Origin: JANQPX01 sp965204405
Lineage (GTDB): Bacteria; Pseudomonadota; Alphaproteobacteria; Geminicoccales; Geminicoccaceae
Length of the DNA stretch: 64,000 nucleotides
Direction of reading: 5' to 3'
Assembly (NCBI GenBank): GCA_965204405.1
Contig: CBDBEN010000004.1
Location: forward strand, 124,001-188,000
Part shown: positions 9,301 through 17,428 of the stretch, one piece after another
Position numbering within the stretch: the stretch's first letter is position 1
How the letters are laid out: each line of letters begins with the position of its first letter
Made by a program: the position numbers and the translations under genes
Notes under the pieces: model-generated
Databases searched by the model: none
What the model was told of the DNA's origin: nothing
What the model saw: only the letters and a program-made list of their open reading frames with translations

Positions 9301-9516
9301 ATCAACAACTCAGTGACTAATATGGAGAACATGACCCAGCAGAACGCCGCCTTGGTAAAAGAGAGTACGGCGTCAGCATCCGCGCTTAACGACCAAGCGG
9401 GCAAGCTCACCGAGCTGATGGCTTTCTTCAAGATTGATCAAGCCAATTCGACGGATCGACATCAACTGGAGATCTCGTCGACAGCGACAGGCTCAAGTCT
9501 ATCAAAAGTCATGTGA
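6331..9516 (+). CDS. Methyl-accepting chemotaxis protein with TorS-like repeated sensor, PAS and multiple HAMP units
   Basis: A 1061-residue transmembrane chemoreceptor. TM1 is about 25-45 and TM2 about 499-522, enclosing a periplasmic helical region of some 450 residues. That region repeats a motif of the form (F/Y)-D/A-x-hydrophobic-x-x-SE at about residues 180, 335 and 485; the first two copies are followed by a conserved A-x-x-N-x-(M/L)AG-(I/L)L segment. This resembles the TorS-type sensor that binds a periplasmic protein. Cytoplasmic part: HAMP (about 523-575), PAS (575-690), two HAMP-like units (693-780) and the signalling domain (782-1040) with the tip EIAFQTNLLALNASVEAARA near 887. 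No NWETF-like tail is present. I chose GTG at 6331 because GGAGG lies at 6320-6324; the frame continues upstream to an ATG at 6286. Confidence 0.9.
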   Translation: MSIASSTSNPSKSNNRNMGIRGRLMLSFGVVAMTTILASIIGFFSYDRIETASLKMTEDSVPAMAAALQLVEEGSALTNLASTIAASSDVDDHAEMAPQIASHREDMDWLIEGLAASESAADQIETLTTLTGDLFGALGNLDQRVGKRLAMAAQMREAIEEIDRNHDELIAWLIPKIDDAKFDLVIQSEETTSSLGSQIETLMTDGVGGLQSALTMKAEINLMAGILIEAIVAPNRGVLEEAADRFVATKASIDEQLAQLSGQNNVAALQEPLAALINLGEGPEGIFTKRRTWFENSAASTERNLGTDVAAWTKKIYEPREAVLVVLEGMIDEASFDIIILSESAVEDGSNTINSLVDQSVATMNGYLGMAAEANWLAGLLRQVSAEQNADRLVVIDEQIDAAIARLLDYRDMLEVSKDTSAELDQLLQPMLMRTDGPQSMSALRLIELDLLEKQQSSVELTGDLASILTEAVDELVGSTYADVLVRSESVQQAITTGRWILVGLSAAALMIAAAVVFAYVGPRIINPLRAMTKSVGQLAQGRHVDVPGTTRNDELGELARSLNVIHERAVEATRIRLALDSADASVMVTDADQKIIYVNARLNKMLSDAESDIKREIPAFATDRLMGASVEFVHKQPEAIRDVLEHLDESHHESMNLGGRDLSFIANPVIGADGKRLGSVLQWQDETDERKLRQAIDEVVEAAGAGDFTKRVETAGIRGTMADLAGGINHVTGLVEGATQDLGSMLASLAKGNLTQRITAEYQGTLGELKDNANQTADQLAEIVSQIQGATRAVGDAAAEISSGTADLSNRTNQAATNLQETAASTEQMAATVQQNAENARSADQLAASANKTADAGGDIVKQAVMAMSGIEGSAKKITDIISVIDEIAFQTNLLALNASVEAARAGETGKGFAVVAQEVRQLAQRSAQAASDINTLIQNSNGQVEEGVRLVNQAGESLGDIVGSIRKVASIVRKISSASQEQASGVQGINNSVTNMENMTQQNAALVKESTASASALNDQAGKLTELMAFFKIDQANSTDRHQLEISSTATGSSLSKVM

Positions 9517-9705
9517 GATCTCTCCAAAGGTCAAAGTTAATACCCGAATCATCAATGGCTTATGCAACAGACAACAATGGGACGGGTGAGAAGAAACCGG
9601 ATATTGGTTATGTCCGAAATTTTCGATCTCTCATTAAGCTTTTGCGCAATCTGATCACCTAAGATAGGCCCATCCACCGTATATTGGCATGACAACAGAG
9701 TTGAG

Positions 9706-11520
9706 ATGGCAAGCTACTCCACGAATCATTCAGATGGCCAAACCTTGCTGCAGCGCTATGCTTCACTTCTAGCAAGTCGTCGAGCGGAAACCTTTGTCAG
9801 CATCGCTCAGGAACAACGAGCAAAGCTGCAGCAGCTTGATCTCTTGATGAAGAGCATCGTCGATCAGAGCTTCGACGGTATCATGGCCTTCGATGAGCAG
9901 GGATTCGTAAGAATTACCAACGAAGCAGCTTGTCAGCTTTTCCGAGGCTCTCGCCATGATATCGTCGGCAAGCACCTCAAAACACTTCTGCCCGATTTCG
10001 GTACTTTTCGACGGTCGATTCACGCCGACACGGCACGGTCGGAGGAATGTGGCGACCGTCTGGAAGGACTGGCTTGCCGCCTGGACAAGACAACCTGTTC
10101 AGTCGAAATTGCTCTTCGCAAGATCTCGATCGGCCAAGAAAAATGGCTGATGGCAATTCTGCGGGACATAACCGCTGCAAAGGCGTACGAAGAGAAACTG
10201 AAGCATCTTGCCCTTCATGATACATTGACGGGGCTGCCTAACCGTCTGCTTCTCAAGGATCGCCTGGATCAGGCCTTGCGGGCCGCAAAACGCTCCGATC
10301 AGCCTATTACGCTCGCCATCCTTGATCTTGACCGATTTAAGGAGATCAACGACACGCTTGGTCATCAGGTTGGCGATGCGTTGCTGGTCGATGTCGCAAA
10401 ACGCCTCATCGGCTGCGTGCGTGATGGCGATACGGTTGCGCGGTTGGGCGGCGATGAATTCGCGATATTGCTGCCTCATTCCAACAACGACCGCTCAACG
10501 AGCGACATAGCCAATCGCGTGGTTAAAGCAATTCACGAACCATTTTCAATCGCCGGCTGCATTGCGCTGGAGGTCGGGGTCAGCATCGGCCTTGCCGTCT
10601 TTCCCGAAGATGCCGATAGCGAAGGCAAGCTTATGCAGTGCGCCGATGTGGCCATGTACGATGCCAAACGCAACACCACTGCCATTGAGCGATATGATCC
10701 GGCAAAAGATATCAATTCCGTACGCATGCTCGTGCTTTCGGGCGGCTTGCGACGAGCGATCGACGACGGGCAGTTGTCGTTGGTTTTTCAACCAAAACTT
10801 GACTTGCGGACAGGCAAGATCAGGTCTTTCGAGGTTCTAACCCGTTGGGACCATCCCGATCATGGCGCCATCTCCCCCCTGGAGTTCGTTCCCCAAGCGG
10901 AGCAGAGCGGCAATATCATCCCTTTCACGCAATGGACACTGGAGCAGACGCTCACACATCTAACCATCTGGCGAGAGGCAAATTTTGACATAAGCCTTGC
11001 CTTGAATCTCTCTCCAAGAAGCCTGCACTCCAAGCAGATCCTGGCCTTTATGGAAGACTTGATTAGAGAATCCCAACTCTCCCCGGACCAACTTACGCTA
11101 GAGCTGACGGAAACCGCAGTAATGCTGGACCCGGATGGTGCCAGCACAAGCCTGAAAAAGCTTCATGAGCTTGGCTTAAGATTGTCGATCGATGACTTCG
11201 GAACCGGATACTCCTCCCTGTCTTTGCTTCGTCAGCTGCCTCTGAACGAGATCAAGATTGACAAATCCTTCATCGAGAACATGGTCAGCAATGCACAAGA
11301 TCAAGTCATTGTAAGCTCGACGATTAATCTGGCACATAATCTTGGCCTCGACGTGGTCGCCGAAGGTGTGGAGTCGGAAGACCAGATGGCCAGACTGCAA
11401 GATCTCGGCTGTGATTTGATCCAAGGCTACCTGATTGCGAAACCGATCCCCGCGAATGCCCTGGCCGACTGGACGAAGCAGGCACCCTGGCCGCTGGGCA
11501 AGCTGTGCGACGCTGCTTAG
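9706..11520 (+). CDS. PAS-GGDEF-EAL protein (c-di-GMP synthesis/degradation)
   Basis: A 604-residue soluble signalling protein without membrane segments. Order: short N-terminal helix, PAS domain (about 48-150, SIVDQSFDGIMAFDEQGFV), GGDEF diguanylate cyclase domain (about 165-330) and EAL phosphodiesterase domain (about 345-595). The cyclase signature GGDEF is intact at 248-252, and the inhibitory RxxD site (R239-D242) sits exactly five residues before it. The phosphodiesterase signature is EVL (376-378) instead of EAL; the other key parts are kept (ELTET, DDFGTGYSS at 496-504, AEGVES). Both activities are therefore possible. It follows the chemoreceptor by 189 bases on the same strand, linking c-di-GMP turnover to the same stimulus in a plausible but unproven way. 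Confidence 0.92.
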   Translation: MASYSTNHSDGQTLLQRYASLLASRRAETFVSIAQEQRAKLQQLDLLMKSIVDQSFDGIMAFDEQGFVRITNEAACQLFRGSRHDIVGKHLKTLLPDFGTFRRSIHADTARSEECGDRLEGLACRLDKTTCSVEIALRKISIGQEKWLMAILRDITAAKAYEEKLKHLALHDTLTGLPNRLLLKDRLDQALRAAKRSDQPITLAILDLDRFKEINDTLGHQVGDALLVDVAKRLIGCVRDGDTVARLGGDEFAILLPHSNNDRSTSDIANRVVKAIHEPFSIAGCIALEVGVSIGLAVFPEDADSEGKLMQCADVAMYDAKRNTTAIERYDPAKDINSVRMLVLSGGLRRAIDDGQLSLVFQPKLDLRTGKIRSFEVLTRWDHPDHGAISPLEFVPQAEQSGNIIPFTQWTLEQTLTHLTIWREANFDISLALNLSPRSLHSKQILAFMEDLIRESQLSPDQLTLELTETAVMLDPDGASTSLKKLHELGLRLSIDDFGTGYSSLSLLRQLPLNEIKIDKSFIENMVSNAQDQVIVSSTINLAHNLGLDVVAEGVESEDQMARLQDLGCDLIQGYLIAKPIPANALADWTKQAPWPLGKLCDAA

Positions 11521-11555
11521 TCAAATCCGGTTTGTTGGCCTTTGGCGATTGACCC

Positions 11556-11686
11556 AGAGCATTTTCAGATCAAACGGAACCATCCCGGTCACCCTCCCAA
11601 CCACCTGCAGGATCCCGACCATACTGGGGTGGTCGGGAGGAGTAGCGGGATGGAACAGGTCATGAGCCGGGAGGGTTAGTAAATCA
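11556..11686. repeat. R2-a, copy of a dispersed ~130-bp intergenic element
   Basis: Starts with AGAGCATTTTCAGATCAAAC, close to the left end of R2-c (56401), and shares with it the internal stretches CAACCACC, GCAGGATCCCGACCATA and a G-rich right arm. The left half pairs with the GGTCGGGAGG right half around the CGACCATA core. No good right terminal repeat is visible, so the right boundary is estimated from the size of the other copies. It lies between two converging genes. Confidence 0.6.
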
Positions 11687-11730
11687 GGTGTTTTCCAGAG
11701 AAGTAGAATTCGACGAGCCGCAGGCACCTG

Positions 11731-12744
11731 TCATGTCAAGGTTTCGTCGACCCGGAGCACGATTTTTCCCGTATTGGCATTCGCCTCCATCATCCGATGG
11801 GCGTCGGCGGTCTTGGCAAGCGGCATGACCTCGTGAATCACGGGCTTGAGCTTGCCGCTGACGAAGTGATCGAGCGCCTGGTCACGGAAAGCTTGGGTAA
11901 GGGCTGTCTTTTCGGCGGTGGATCTTGCGCGCAGGACCGAGCCAATGACACGCTGGCGCTTGACCATGAGGCGGCCGATATTGAGCTCGGCTTTGGCACC
12001 GCCCAGAAGACCGATAATGACGAGACGGCCATAGACGGCAAGACAGGCTGTATTCTGCTTGAAATAGCCGCCGCCGATATGATCGAGGATGACATCGGCA
12101 CCGCGCTTGTCCGTCAAGGCCAGAACCCGCTCGGCAAAATCCTCGTTCTTGTAGAGGACCGCATGATCCGCCCCCAGATCGCGGCAGGCCTGGGCCTTAT
12201 CCTCGCTGCCGACGGTCACGATAACCTTCGAAGGACCCAGCACTTTGGCAAGCTGGATGGCGGCTGTCCCGACACCTGAGGCACCGCCATGCATCAAAAG
12301 GGTCTCTGAAGGCTTGAGGCCAGCCTCGCGAAAAATGTTGAGATAGGCTGTCAGGAACACTTCGGGGATTGCTGCCGCCTGCACCATGTCCAGCCCGTCG
12401 GGAACCCTCATCAGCGTGCCGGCGGGCGCTTTGGCATAAGCGGCATAGCCGCCGCCGCCCAAAAGGGTCATCACCCGATCGCCGACCTCCCATCCCTCGA
12501 CCGAACTGCCGACGGCCTCGATCACACCGGATGCCTCCAGCCCCATGATCTCGCTGTCGCCGGGCGGCGGGGGATAATTGCCCTCGCGCTGGTGTGTATC
12601 AGCGCGGTTGACGGCGGTCGCAGCAATCTTGATCAGAACATCACCGTCGCCCGGAACCGGCATCGGCGCCTCGCCAAGCTTGATGACGTCAGGGCCGCCC
12701 ACACCTTCGGGTTTAATGGCCTGCATGACGCGCTGCTCACTCAT
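11731..12744 (-). CDS. Zinc-independent NAD(P)H:quinone oxidoreductase (MDR family, PIG3-like)
   Basis: A 337-residue medium-chain dehydrogenase/reductase without the catalytic or structural zinc cysteines. It begins MSEQRVMQAIKPEG and has the quinone oxidoreductase features NRADTHQREGNYPPPPG, GLEASGVIEAVG and the NADPH-binding LLMHGGASGVGTAAIQLAK. Such enzymes reduce quinones or alpha,beta-unsaturated ketones in the cytoplasm. The ATG at 12744 overlaps the TGA of the MATE gene (ATGA), so this is the last gene of the hpnC-hpnD-hpnE-MATE operon; the frame is open upstream inside the MATE gene, but that extension is not a homologous N-terminus. A link to hopanoid or quinone metabolism is only suggested by position. 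Confidence 0.88.
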   Translation of the reverse strand: MSEQRVMQAIKPEGVGGPDVIKLGEAPMPVPGDGDVLIKIAATAVNRADTHQREGNYPPPPGDSEIMGLEASGVIEAVGSSVEGWEVGDRVMTLLGGGGYAAYAKAPAGTLMRVPDGLDMVQAAAIPEVFLTAYLNIFREAGLKPSETLLMHGGASGVGTAAIQLAKVLGPSKVIVTVGSEDKAQACRDLGADHAVLYKNEDFAERVLALTDKRGADVILDHIGGGYFKQNTACLAVYGRLVIIGLLGGAKAELNIGRLMVKRQRVIGSVLRARSTAEKTALTQAFRDQALDHFVSGKLKPVIHEVMPLAKTADAHRMMEANANTGKIVLRVDETLT

Positions 12745-14162
12745 AGTCCTCTCCGTTCCGGCCTTGCCGGCGGTGTTGATGGTTCGGCAGGACCGGCTCC
12801 GGTTGAGCCGGGCATGCCCAAGACGTCCCGCACCCGATAGCGGACATAGAGAAGCGAGGTCAACGCCCCAATCCAGGCAACGGCGAAAATACCCCAATAG
12901 ATGCCCGGCAATCCGAAGCCGAGCACCGGGTCGAGCAGCCATAGCACCACAAGAGGGCCGAAGATATGGCGAAACAGGCCGATCAGCATGGCAAAGACCG
13001 GCCGTTTCATGCCTTGAAGAATGCCCGAGCTGATCATCAGCAGCGCATAGGCTTTGAAGTTCAGAACAGCCACGCCGAGATAAGCGCTCCCCAAACGGAC
13101 AACTTCCGGATCATCGGTAAAGAGGGCCATCAGCTCGGCGCGAAGGGGCCAGACCAGCAAGGCACCAACCACCATGCCGACCACGCCATAGCCGAGGGCG
13201 GTTCGAGCGACGATCGAAACGCGCGAAAGGTTGCCGGCACCGAAGTTTTGCCCCACCAGACTAAGAGCTGCCGTGTTCAGGCCGATCAGGGGCAGCATCG
13301 CCACCTGCTCGATCCTAAGGGCGATGCCATAGGCCGCGATCGCTATTTCCCCATGGCGTCCCATGAAATAGGTAATCGCGAACAGGCCTATCCCGGTGGT
13401 CAGCATCTGGCCGGTCACCGGCAGCGCCTGACGCAGCAATGCGGCCATGACACCGGAGTCCGGGGCAAGATCCTCCGCCGAAAACAGCCTGCCCAGATCG
13501 CTCCTTCTGCAGCGGGACCAAAGATAGGCAAACTGCAAGGCTTGGATCACGATCGTCGAAAGCGCGATACCGAGTACGCCAAGGCCCGGAACAGGTCCGA
13601 GACCGAACATGAAGAGCGGGTTCAAAAAGACGTTCAGGAAAGCGCCGAATATCAAGGCATTGCGAAAAGGCCGTGTGTCACCCTGGGCGCTGAGAAGGCC
13701 GTTGCACACACCGTTCAGGATGAAAAACGACGAGGCGAACAGGATTGGCAGGAGGTAGGTCTTGGCGAGTGTCAGCGATTCCCCCTCGACTCCAGCGAGG
13801 CGAAAGAGCTGATCGGCGAAGAACAGCCCGTAGAGAGCAACCAACCCACCGGCGATCAACGCCAAGAGAAGCGCCTGGCCCAAAAGACGGCAGGCATGCT
13901 TTTGCTTGCCGCCGCCGATCGCATTGGCAATCAAGGCGGACGCACCGGTGCCAACGCCGATCATCAAGGCAATGACCAGAAAGTAGACGGGGAATGAGAC
14001 CGCAAGTGCCGCCAGAGCTTCGGTCGAGATCAACCCCGCAAACCAGGTATCGATCACGTTGAAGAGGGTCTGAAACACCATGCCGGTGCCCGCGGGCACC
14101 GCGATCTGCCGAATCAGGCGCGGGATCGAATCGTGGGTTGGACGAAGAGGCGCCTTGCTCAT
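12741..14162 (-). CDS. MATE-family efflux transporter
   Basis: A 473-residue protein with about twelve transmembrane segments in two halves, each starting with the MATE-type pattern (PAGTGMVFQTLFNVIDTWFAG in the first; ALPVTGQMLTTGIGLFAITYF in the second). MATE proteins exchange sodium or protons for cationic drugs, dyes or natural metabolites across the inner membrane. It overlaps hpnE by 4 bases on one side and the quinone oxidoreductase by 4 bases on the other, so it is firmly inside the squalene operon. Its cargo is unknown; the context would allow an isoprenoid-related compound, but that is speculation. Confidence 0.9.
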   Translation of the reverse strand: MSKAPLRPTHDSIPRLIRQIAVPAGTGMVFQTLFNVIDTWFAGLISTEALAALAVSFPVYFLVIALMIGVGTGASALIANAIGGGKQKHACRLLGQALLLALIAGGLVALYGLFFADQLFRLAGVEGESLTLAKTYLLPILFASSFFILNGVCNGLLSAQGDTRPFRNALIFGAFLNVFLNPLFMFGLGPVPGLGVLGIALSTIVIQALQFAYLWSRCRRSDLGRLFSAEDLAPDSGVMAALLRQALPVTGQMLTTGIGLFAITYFMGRHGEIAIAAYGIALRIEQVAMLPLIGLNTAALSLVGQNFGAGNLSRVSIVARTALGYGVVGMVVGALLVWPLRAELMALFTDDPEVVRLGSAYLGVAVLNFKAYALLMISSGILQGMKRPVFAMLIGLFRHIFGPLVVLWLLDPVLGFGLPGIYWGIFAVAWIGALTSLLYVRYRVRDVLGMPGSTGAGPAEPSTPPARPERRGL

Positions 14163-15427
14163 GCAGCGGACAGGCTTTGCCGGGTTGCCATGACGGCATC
14201 GGCAGCTTTATGGCCCGAACGCACGGCCCCCTCGATGGTGGCAGGCAAGCCGGTATCGGTCCAATCGCCAGCGAGATGGAGGTTGGGCCATCTCGTTTCC
14301 GTGGGCGGTCGTTTGGCGACCTGGTCAGGCGTTTGCGAGAAGGTCGCACGCTTTTCCTTGATGATGCGAAAGGGAGGCGGCGCTGACGATGAACGCCCAA
14401 GCGCTTTTGCGGTCTCGCGCCAGAGAATCTCTGCAATCACCTCATTCGGCTCATCCGCCAGCAGATCGGCGGCACTGACCGTCAGGCTGGCAATCTGATC
14501 CCGCAGGAACAGCCATTGCGCCGTGCCGCCGACGAGCCCCAAGAGCTTGGAGCGGCCGGGCAGGCGCGTTGGTGCGGGTAGCTCGAAATGGGCATTGACG
14601 ATGGCATGGCTGGCACTCGGCACCTGGACCGCCGGCAAGAGATCGGCAACCTGCTGGGGCGGCACTGCCAGGATGACATGATCACCTGGCTCAAGAGTGA
14701 CGGCGAGGCTGTGAAACTGCAGGCTGCTCACATGCCGGTCGATATCAAGCGCGCGCAGGCGCTGGCCGAAGAATAGATCGGCATGGTTCTTCATCAAAAA
14801 GGCAAGGGCAGGATCGACGAAGGATGCTGCGAGGCTTTCACGGGCGACCAGCGGCGTGCAGGCAGTTCCTCCCTTGGCGAAGCTCTCCCTCATTGCCGCC
14901 CACAGGAGCTTGGCGGAGCCGATGTTGCCCGGCGTGTTCAGCACTGCCGTTGACATGGGATCCCAAAACCGATCCCAAAGAGCGCCGGTCGAGCTTAAGC
15001 ATTGAGCGACAGTCTTTTTCTCATTGGCCATGGCAAGCCTGGCGATCGCCAGATAGCTGCCGAGGCTGCTGTCCGGCACTCGATTGTTCGCATTCATGAT
15101 CCAGAACGGCAAGCGTCCCCGGTTGATGCACACGCGCCAGCGCTTGCCGCTCTTGAGATCGAAGAACGGGTACCTGGCTTCGGCAGGCCCCAAAAGGCTG
15201 TCTTCAGCACCGATGGATCGCAGATAGCCAAGCGCGCTCCTGTTGCCGCTCAGCAGAAGGTGATTCCCGTTGTCGATCACCCGGCCGAAGACCTTGTCGT
15301 CATAGGAGCGGCAGCGCCCGCCTGCCTGGGGGGCAGCCTCGTAGATGACGACTTTTTGTCGATTCGAAGCAAGACGGACCCCTGCTGCCAAGCCCGCAAG
15401 ACCGGCACCGACGATGTGCACGGTCAT
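14159..15427 (-). CDS. hpnE: Hydroxysqualene dehydroxylase (squalene-associated FAD enzyme)
   Basis: A 422-residue flavoprotein of the amine oxidase/phytoene desaturase class. The FAD-binding motif VHIVGAGLAGLAAGVRLA is at the N-terminus and is followed by E-A-A-P-QAGGRCRSY. HpnE converts hydroxysqualene made by HpnD to squalene. The assignment rests on this fold plus its place directly after hpnD (6-base gap) and hpnC. Its stop overlaps the MATE start by 4 bases. The C-terminal FAD site (LHLAGDWTDTGLPATIEGAVRSG, given here as the motif GDWT-x5-ATIEGA) is intact. Confidence 0.92.
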   Translation of the reverse strand: MTVHIVGAGLAGLAAGVRLASNRQKVVIYEAAPQAGGRCRSYDDKVFGRVIDNGNHLLLSGNRSALGYLRSIGAEDSLLGPAEARYPFFDLKSGKRWRVCINRGRLPFWIMNANNRVPDSSLGSYLAIARLAMANEKKTVAQCLSSTGALWDRFWDPMSTAVLNTPGNIGSAKLLWAAMRESFAKGGTACTPLVARESLAASFVDPALAFLMKNHADLFFGQRLRALDIDRHVSSLQFHSLAVTLEPGDHVILAVPPQQVADLLPAVQVPSASHAIVNAHFELPAPTRLPGRSKLLGLVGGTAQWLFLRDQIASLTVSAADLLADEPNEVIAEILWRETAKALGRSSSAPPPFRIIKEKRATFSQTPDQVAKRPPTETRWPNLHLAGDWTDTGLPATIEGAVRSGHKAADAVMATRQSLSAA

Positions 15428-15433
15428 GACGAT

Positions 15434-16342
15434 TCAAAGCCAGCCATGACGAATACCGATCCAAAGACGTTCGATCTTACCCAGCTTCACCCGCTGGTCG
15501 AGCCGCGCCCAATCCCGCTGCTTCAGCCTTTCCAGGATCCGGCGGTAGCTGTGCATCATGATCAGCGCAGGCCTTAGCTTTTCGCGCTCGCCTTTTGCCA
15601 GCAGCCGGTCCGCCTGCGCGAAACATTTTTCGGCACGGCTGGCCAAAGCTCGGCAGACGCCTTTGATGTCCGGGTGTAGGATCGCGTCGGCGGGCGGATT
15701 CGGTTTGATGCCATATTGCATCAGCAGCTCGCGCGGCAGGTACAAACGCTGGATCTTGGCGTCCTCATGGATGTCACGCAAGATATTGGTAAGCTGCAAT
15801 GCCTCGGCGAGCGCCAGGGCACCACGGTCGAGATCACCGCCGCGCTGGCCGAAAACCGACATGGACAGCAGCCCGACCGTGCCCGCGACGGCACGGCAAT
15901 AGCGTTCCAGATCCACCATGCCGGGGGCAATCATCAGCCCTTTCGCGTCCATTTCCATGCCATCGATCATGCGCAGGAACTCATCCTTGGGCAGATCGAA
16001 CCGGGCGACGGGCTCCAACAGTGCAAACGTCGTCGCACGGCTGGGACGCTGCCGATAGAGGGCCTCGATTTCAACACGCCAAGCATCGAGGGCGTAGAGT
16101 TTATCCTCACTCGGCTCGCTGCCGTCGGCGATATCGTCCACCTCGCGGCAAAAGGCATAGATCGCGAACATCGCTTCGCGCTTTTCCGGCGGCAAAAGCC
16201 GCATGCCCCAATAGAATGATGTACCGGATCGTTTCACCAGCCCTTGGACATGGGATTTGCCGGCCTCCAGATCGGTGCCCGACGGCACGCGCCGCTCCGA
16301 AGCCGGTCCGGCGGCCATGCTGCTTGCGGGCGAGCGGCTCAT
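15434..16342 (-). CDS. hpnD: Presqualene diphosphate synthase
   Basis: A 302-residue member of the trans-isoprenyl diphosphate synthase, head-to-head class. First aspartate-rich motif: D69-D70 to D73 (REVDDIADG). Second: D190 to D194 (TNILRDIHEDAK). It joins two farnesyl diphosphates to presqualene diphosphate and on to hydroxysqualene in the bacterial three-enzyme route. The ATG overlaps the stop of hpnC (ATGA), and hpnE follows 6 bases later. The N-terminal 25 residues are low in conservation and the true start could be slightly later. No squalene-hopene cyclase gene is in the window, so the hopanoid end product is inferred. Confidence 0.93.
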   Translation of the reverse strand: MSRSPASSMAAGPASERRVPSGTDLEAGKSHVQGLVKRSGTSFYWGMRLLPPEKREAMFAIYAFCREVDDIADGSEPSEDKLYALDAWRVEIEALYRQRPSRATTFALLEPVARFDLPKDEFLRMIDGMEMDAKGLMIAPGMVDLERYCRAVAGTVGLLSMSVFGQRGGDLDRGALALAEALQLTNILRDIHEDAKIQRLYLPRELLMQYGIKPNPPADAILHPDIKGVCRALASRAEKCFAQADRLLAKGEREKLRPALIMMHSYRRILERLKQRDWARLDQRVKLGKIERLWIGIRHGWL

Positions 16343-17235
16343 TGGATCGTCTCCTCGGGCATCCGCATGGCGTCATGACGCCTGCGCCTCAGCCAGCGCA
16401 GACGGCCAAGTCCCTTCAAGGCGGCGAATATAAAGGCCGGCTTGGCGAGCTCGACCCGCCGGGCAATCGGATCCTGCCGCCTAAGCAAGCTTGAGAGCTT
16501 TCCGGCCATCTCCAGAATGACCGCGGATTCCGCACCAAGACGGCGGCTTTGCAGGGCTTCCGGCAAAGCGGCGGCCTTTTGCAGAAGGGTATCGGTGCCG
16601 TCGAGCGTGGCATCGATGACGCTGCGCAAGGCAGGACTCGACGACGGCGCTGTCAGGGCGGATTGATCGATACCTGCTTTCTTCAAGAAATCCCCCGGCA
16701 GATAAAGGCGGTCCAGCTCGGCCAAGTCATCGGCACAATCTTGAAGATGATTCAGGATCTGAAGCGCGTCGCAGAGGGGGTCGGAAAGGTCATAAAGGGC
16801 GGGATCCTCGCGATGAAGATCCAGCAGATACCTGCCGACCGGCGAAGCGGAATGGGCGCAATAGTCGAGCAGTTCATCCCAGTCGGCATAGCGGGTCTTG
16901 ACCGCATCCTGCTTGAACGCCTTAAGCACATCGAGCGCGTGGCGGCTGCTCAATCCGGTTGCTTCGAGCGATCGGCGAAGGGTGGCGGCTTTCGGCAGTG
17001 CTGCAAGCAACGTCCGATCGCCGAGAAGGGCCTTCTCGAAAACCTCAAGGCGTTCGAGCTTTTCTTCCCCGCTTAGTTTCGGATTGTCCGCAATGTCGTC
17101 AGCTGCCCGGACGAAATGATAAAATGCCATGACGTGAGGACGATGGGCGGCCGCCAGCAGCCAGGAGCCTACGGGGAAATTCTCGTCCCCTGCTCCTTTT
17201 CCCGATGGCGTTTCCAAATCCGTCATGCCGTTCAT
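16339..17235 (-). CDS. hpnC: Squalene synthase-like protein
   Basis: A 298-residue homologue of HpnD. Motifs FVRAADDIADNP and NHLQDCADDLAELDRLYLP correspond to the two acidic motifs. In the three-gene pathway HpnC acts with HpnD and HpnE to turn farnesyl diphosphate into squalene. It is the first gene of a five-gene minus-strand operon whose members overlap or lie within 6 bases. I chose the ATG at 17235 (MNGMTDLETP); 17226 is equally possible, and the open frame reaches 17328 without family-like sequence. The upstream 190 bases are shared with the divergent MFS gene and should hold both promoters, but no clear box stands out. Confidence 0.9.
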   Translation of the reverse strand: MNGMTDLETPSGKGAGDENFPVGSWLLAAAHRPHVMAFYHFVRAADDIADNPKLSGEEKLERLEVFEKALLGDRTLLAALPKAATLRRSLEATGLSSRHALDVLKAFKQDAVKTRYADWDELLDYCAHSASPVGRYLLDLHREDPALYDLSDPLCDALQILNHLQDCADDLAELDRLYLPGDFLKKAGIDQSALTAPSSSPALRSVIDATLDGTDTLLQKAAALPEALQSRRLGAESAVILEMAGKLSSLLRRQDPIARRVELAKPAFIFAALKGLGRLRWLRRRRHDAMRMPEETIQ

Positions 17236-17428
17236 CACCCAGCTTTTCGGCAGGAGACCGCCGATAGACGGCAACAACCTACTGGTTTGGTGCGGCCGAT
17301 GCCACTGAAAGAGGGCGAATTCCAGCAACTATATGTCGCGCGCTGATATTGCCGACGGATCGGCGAAGGCGTAGCGAGGAGCGAGACACCGCCATGGGTA
17401 ATTGCCATGGCCAATCTGGGAACACGTC

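Noticed and set aside
12966..13997. Long open frame (343 residues) opposite the MATE gene
   Set aside because: Antisense to a clear membrane protein gene; composition rich in Gln, Arg and Lys is typical of frames opposite hydrophobic codons.
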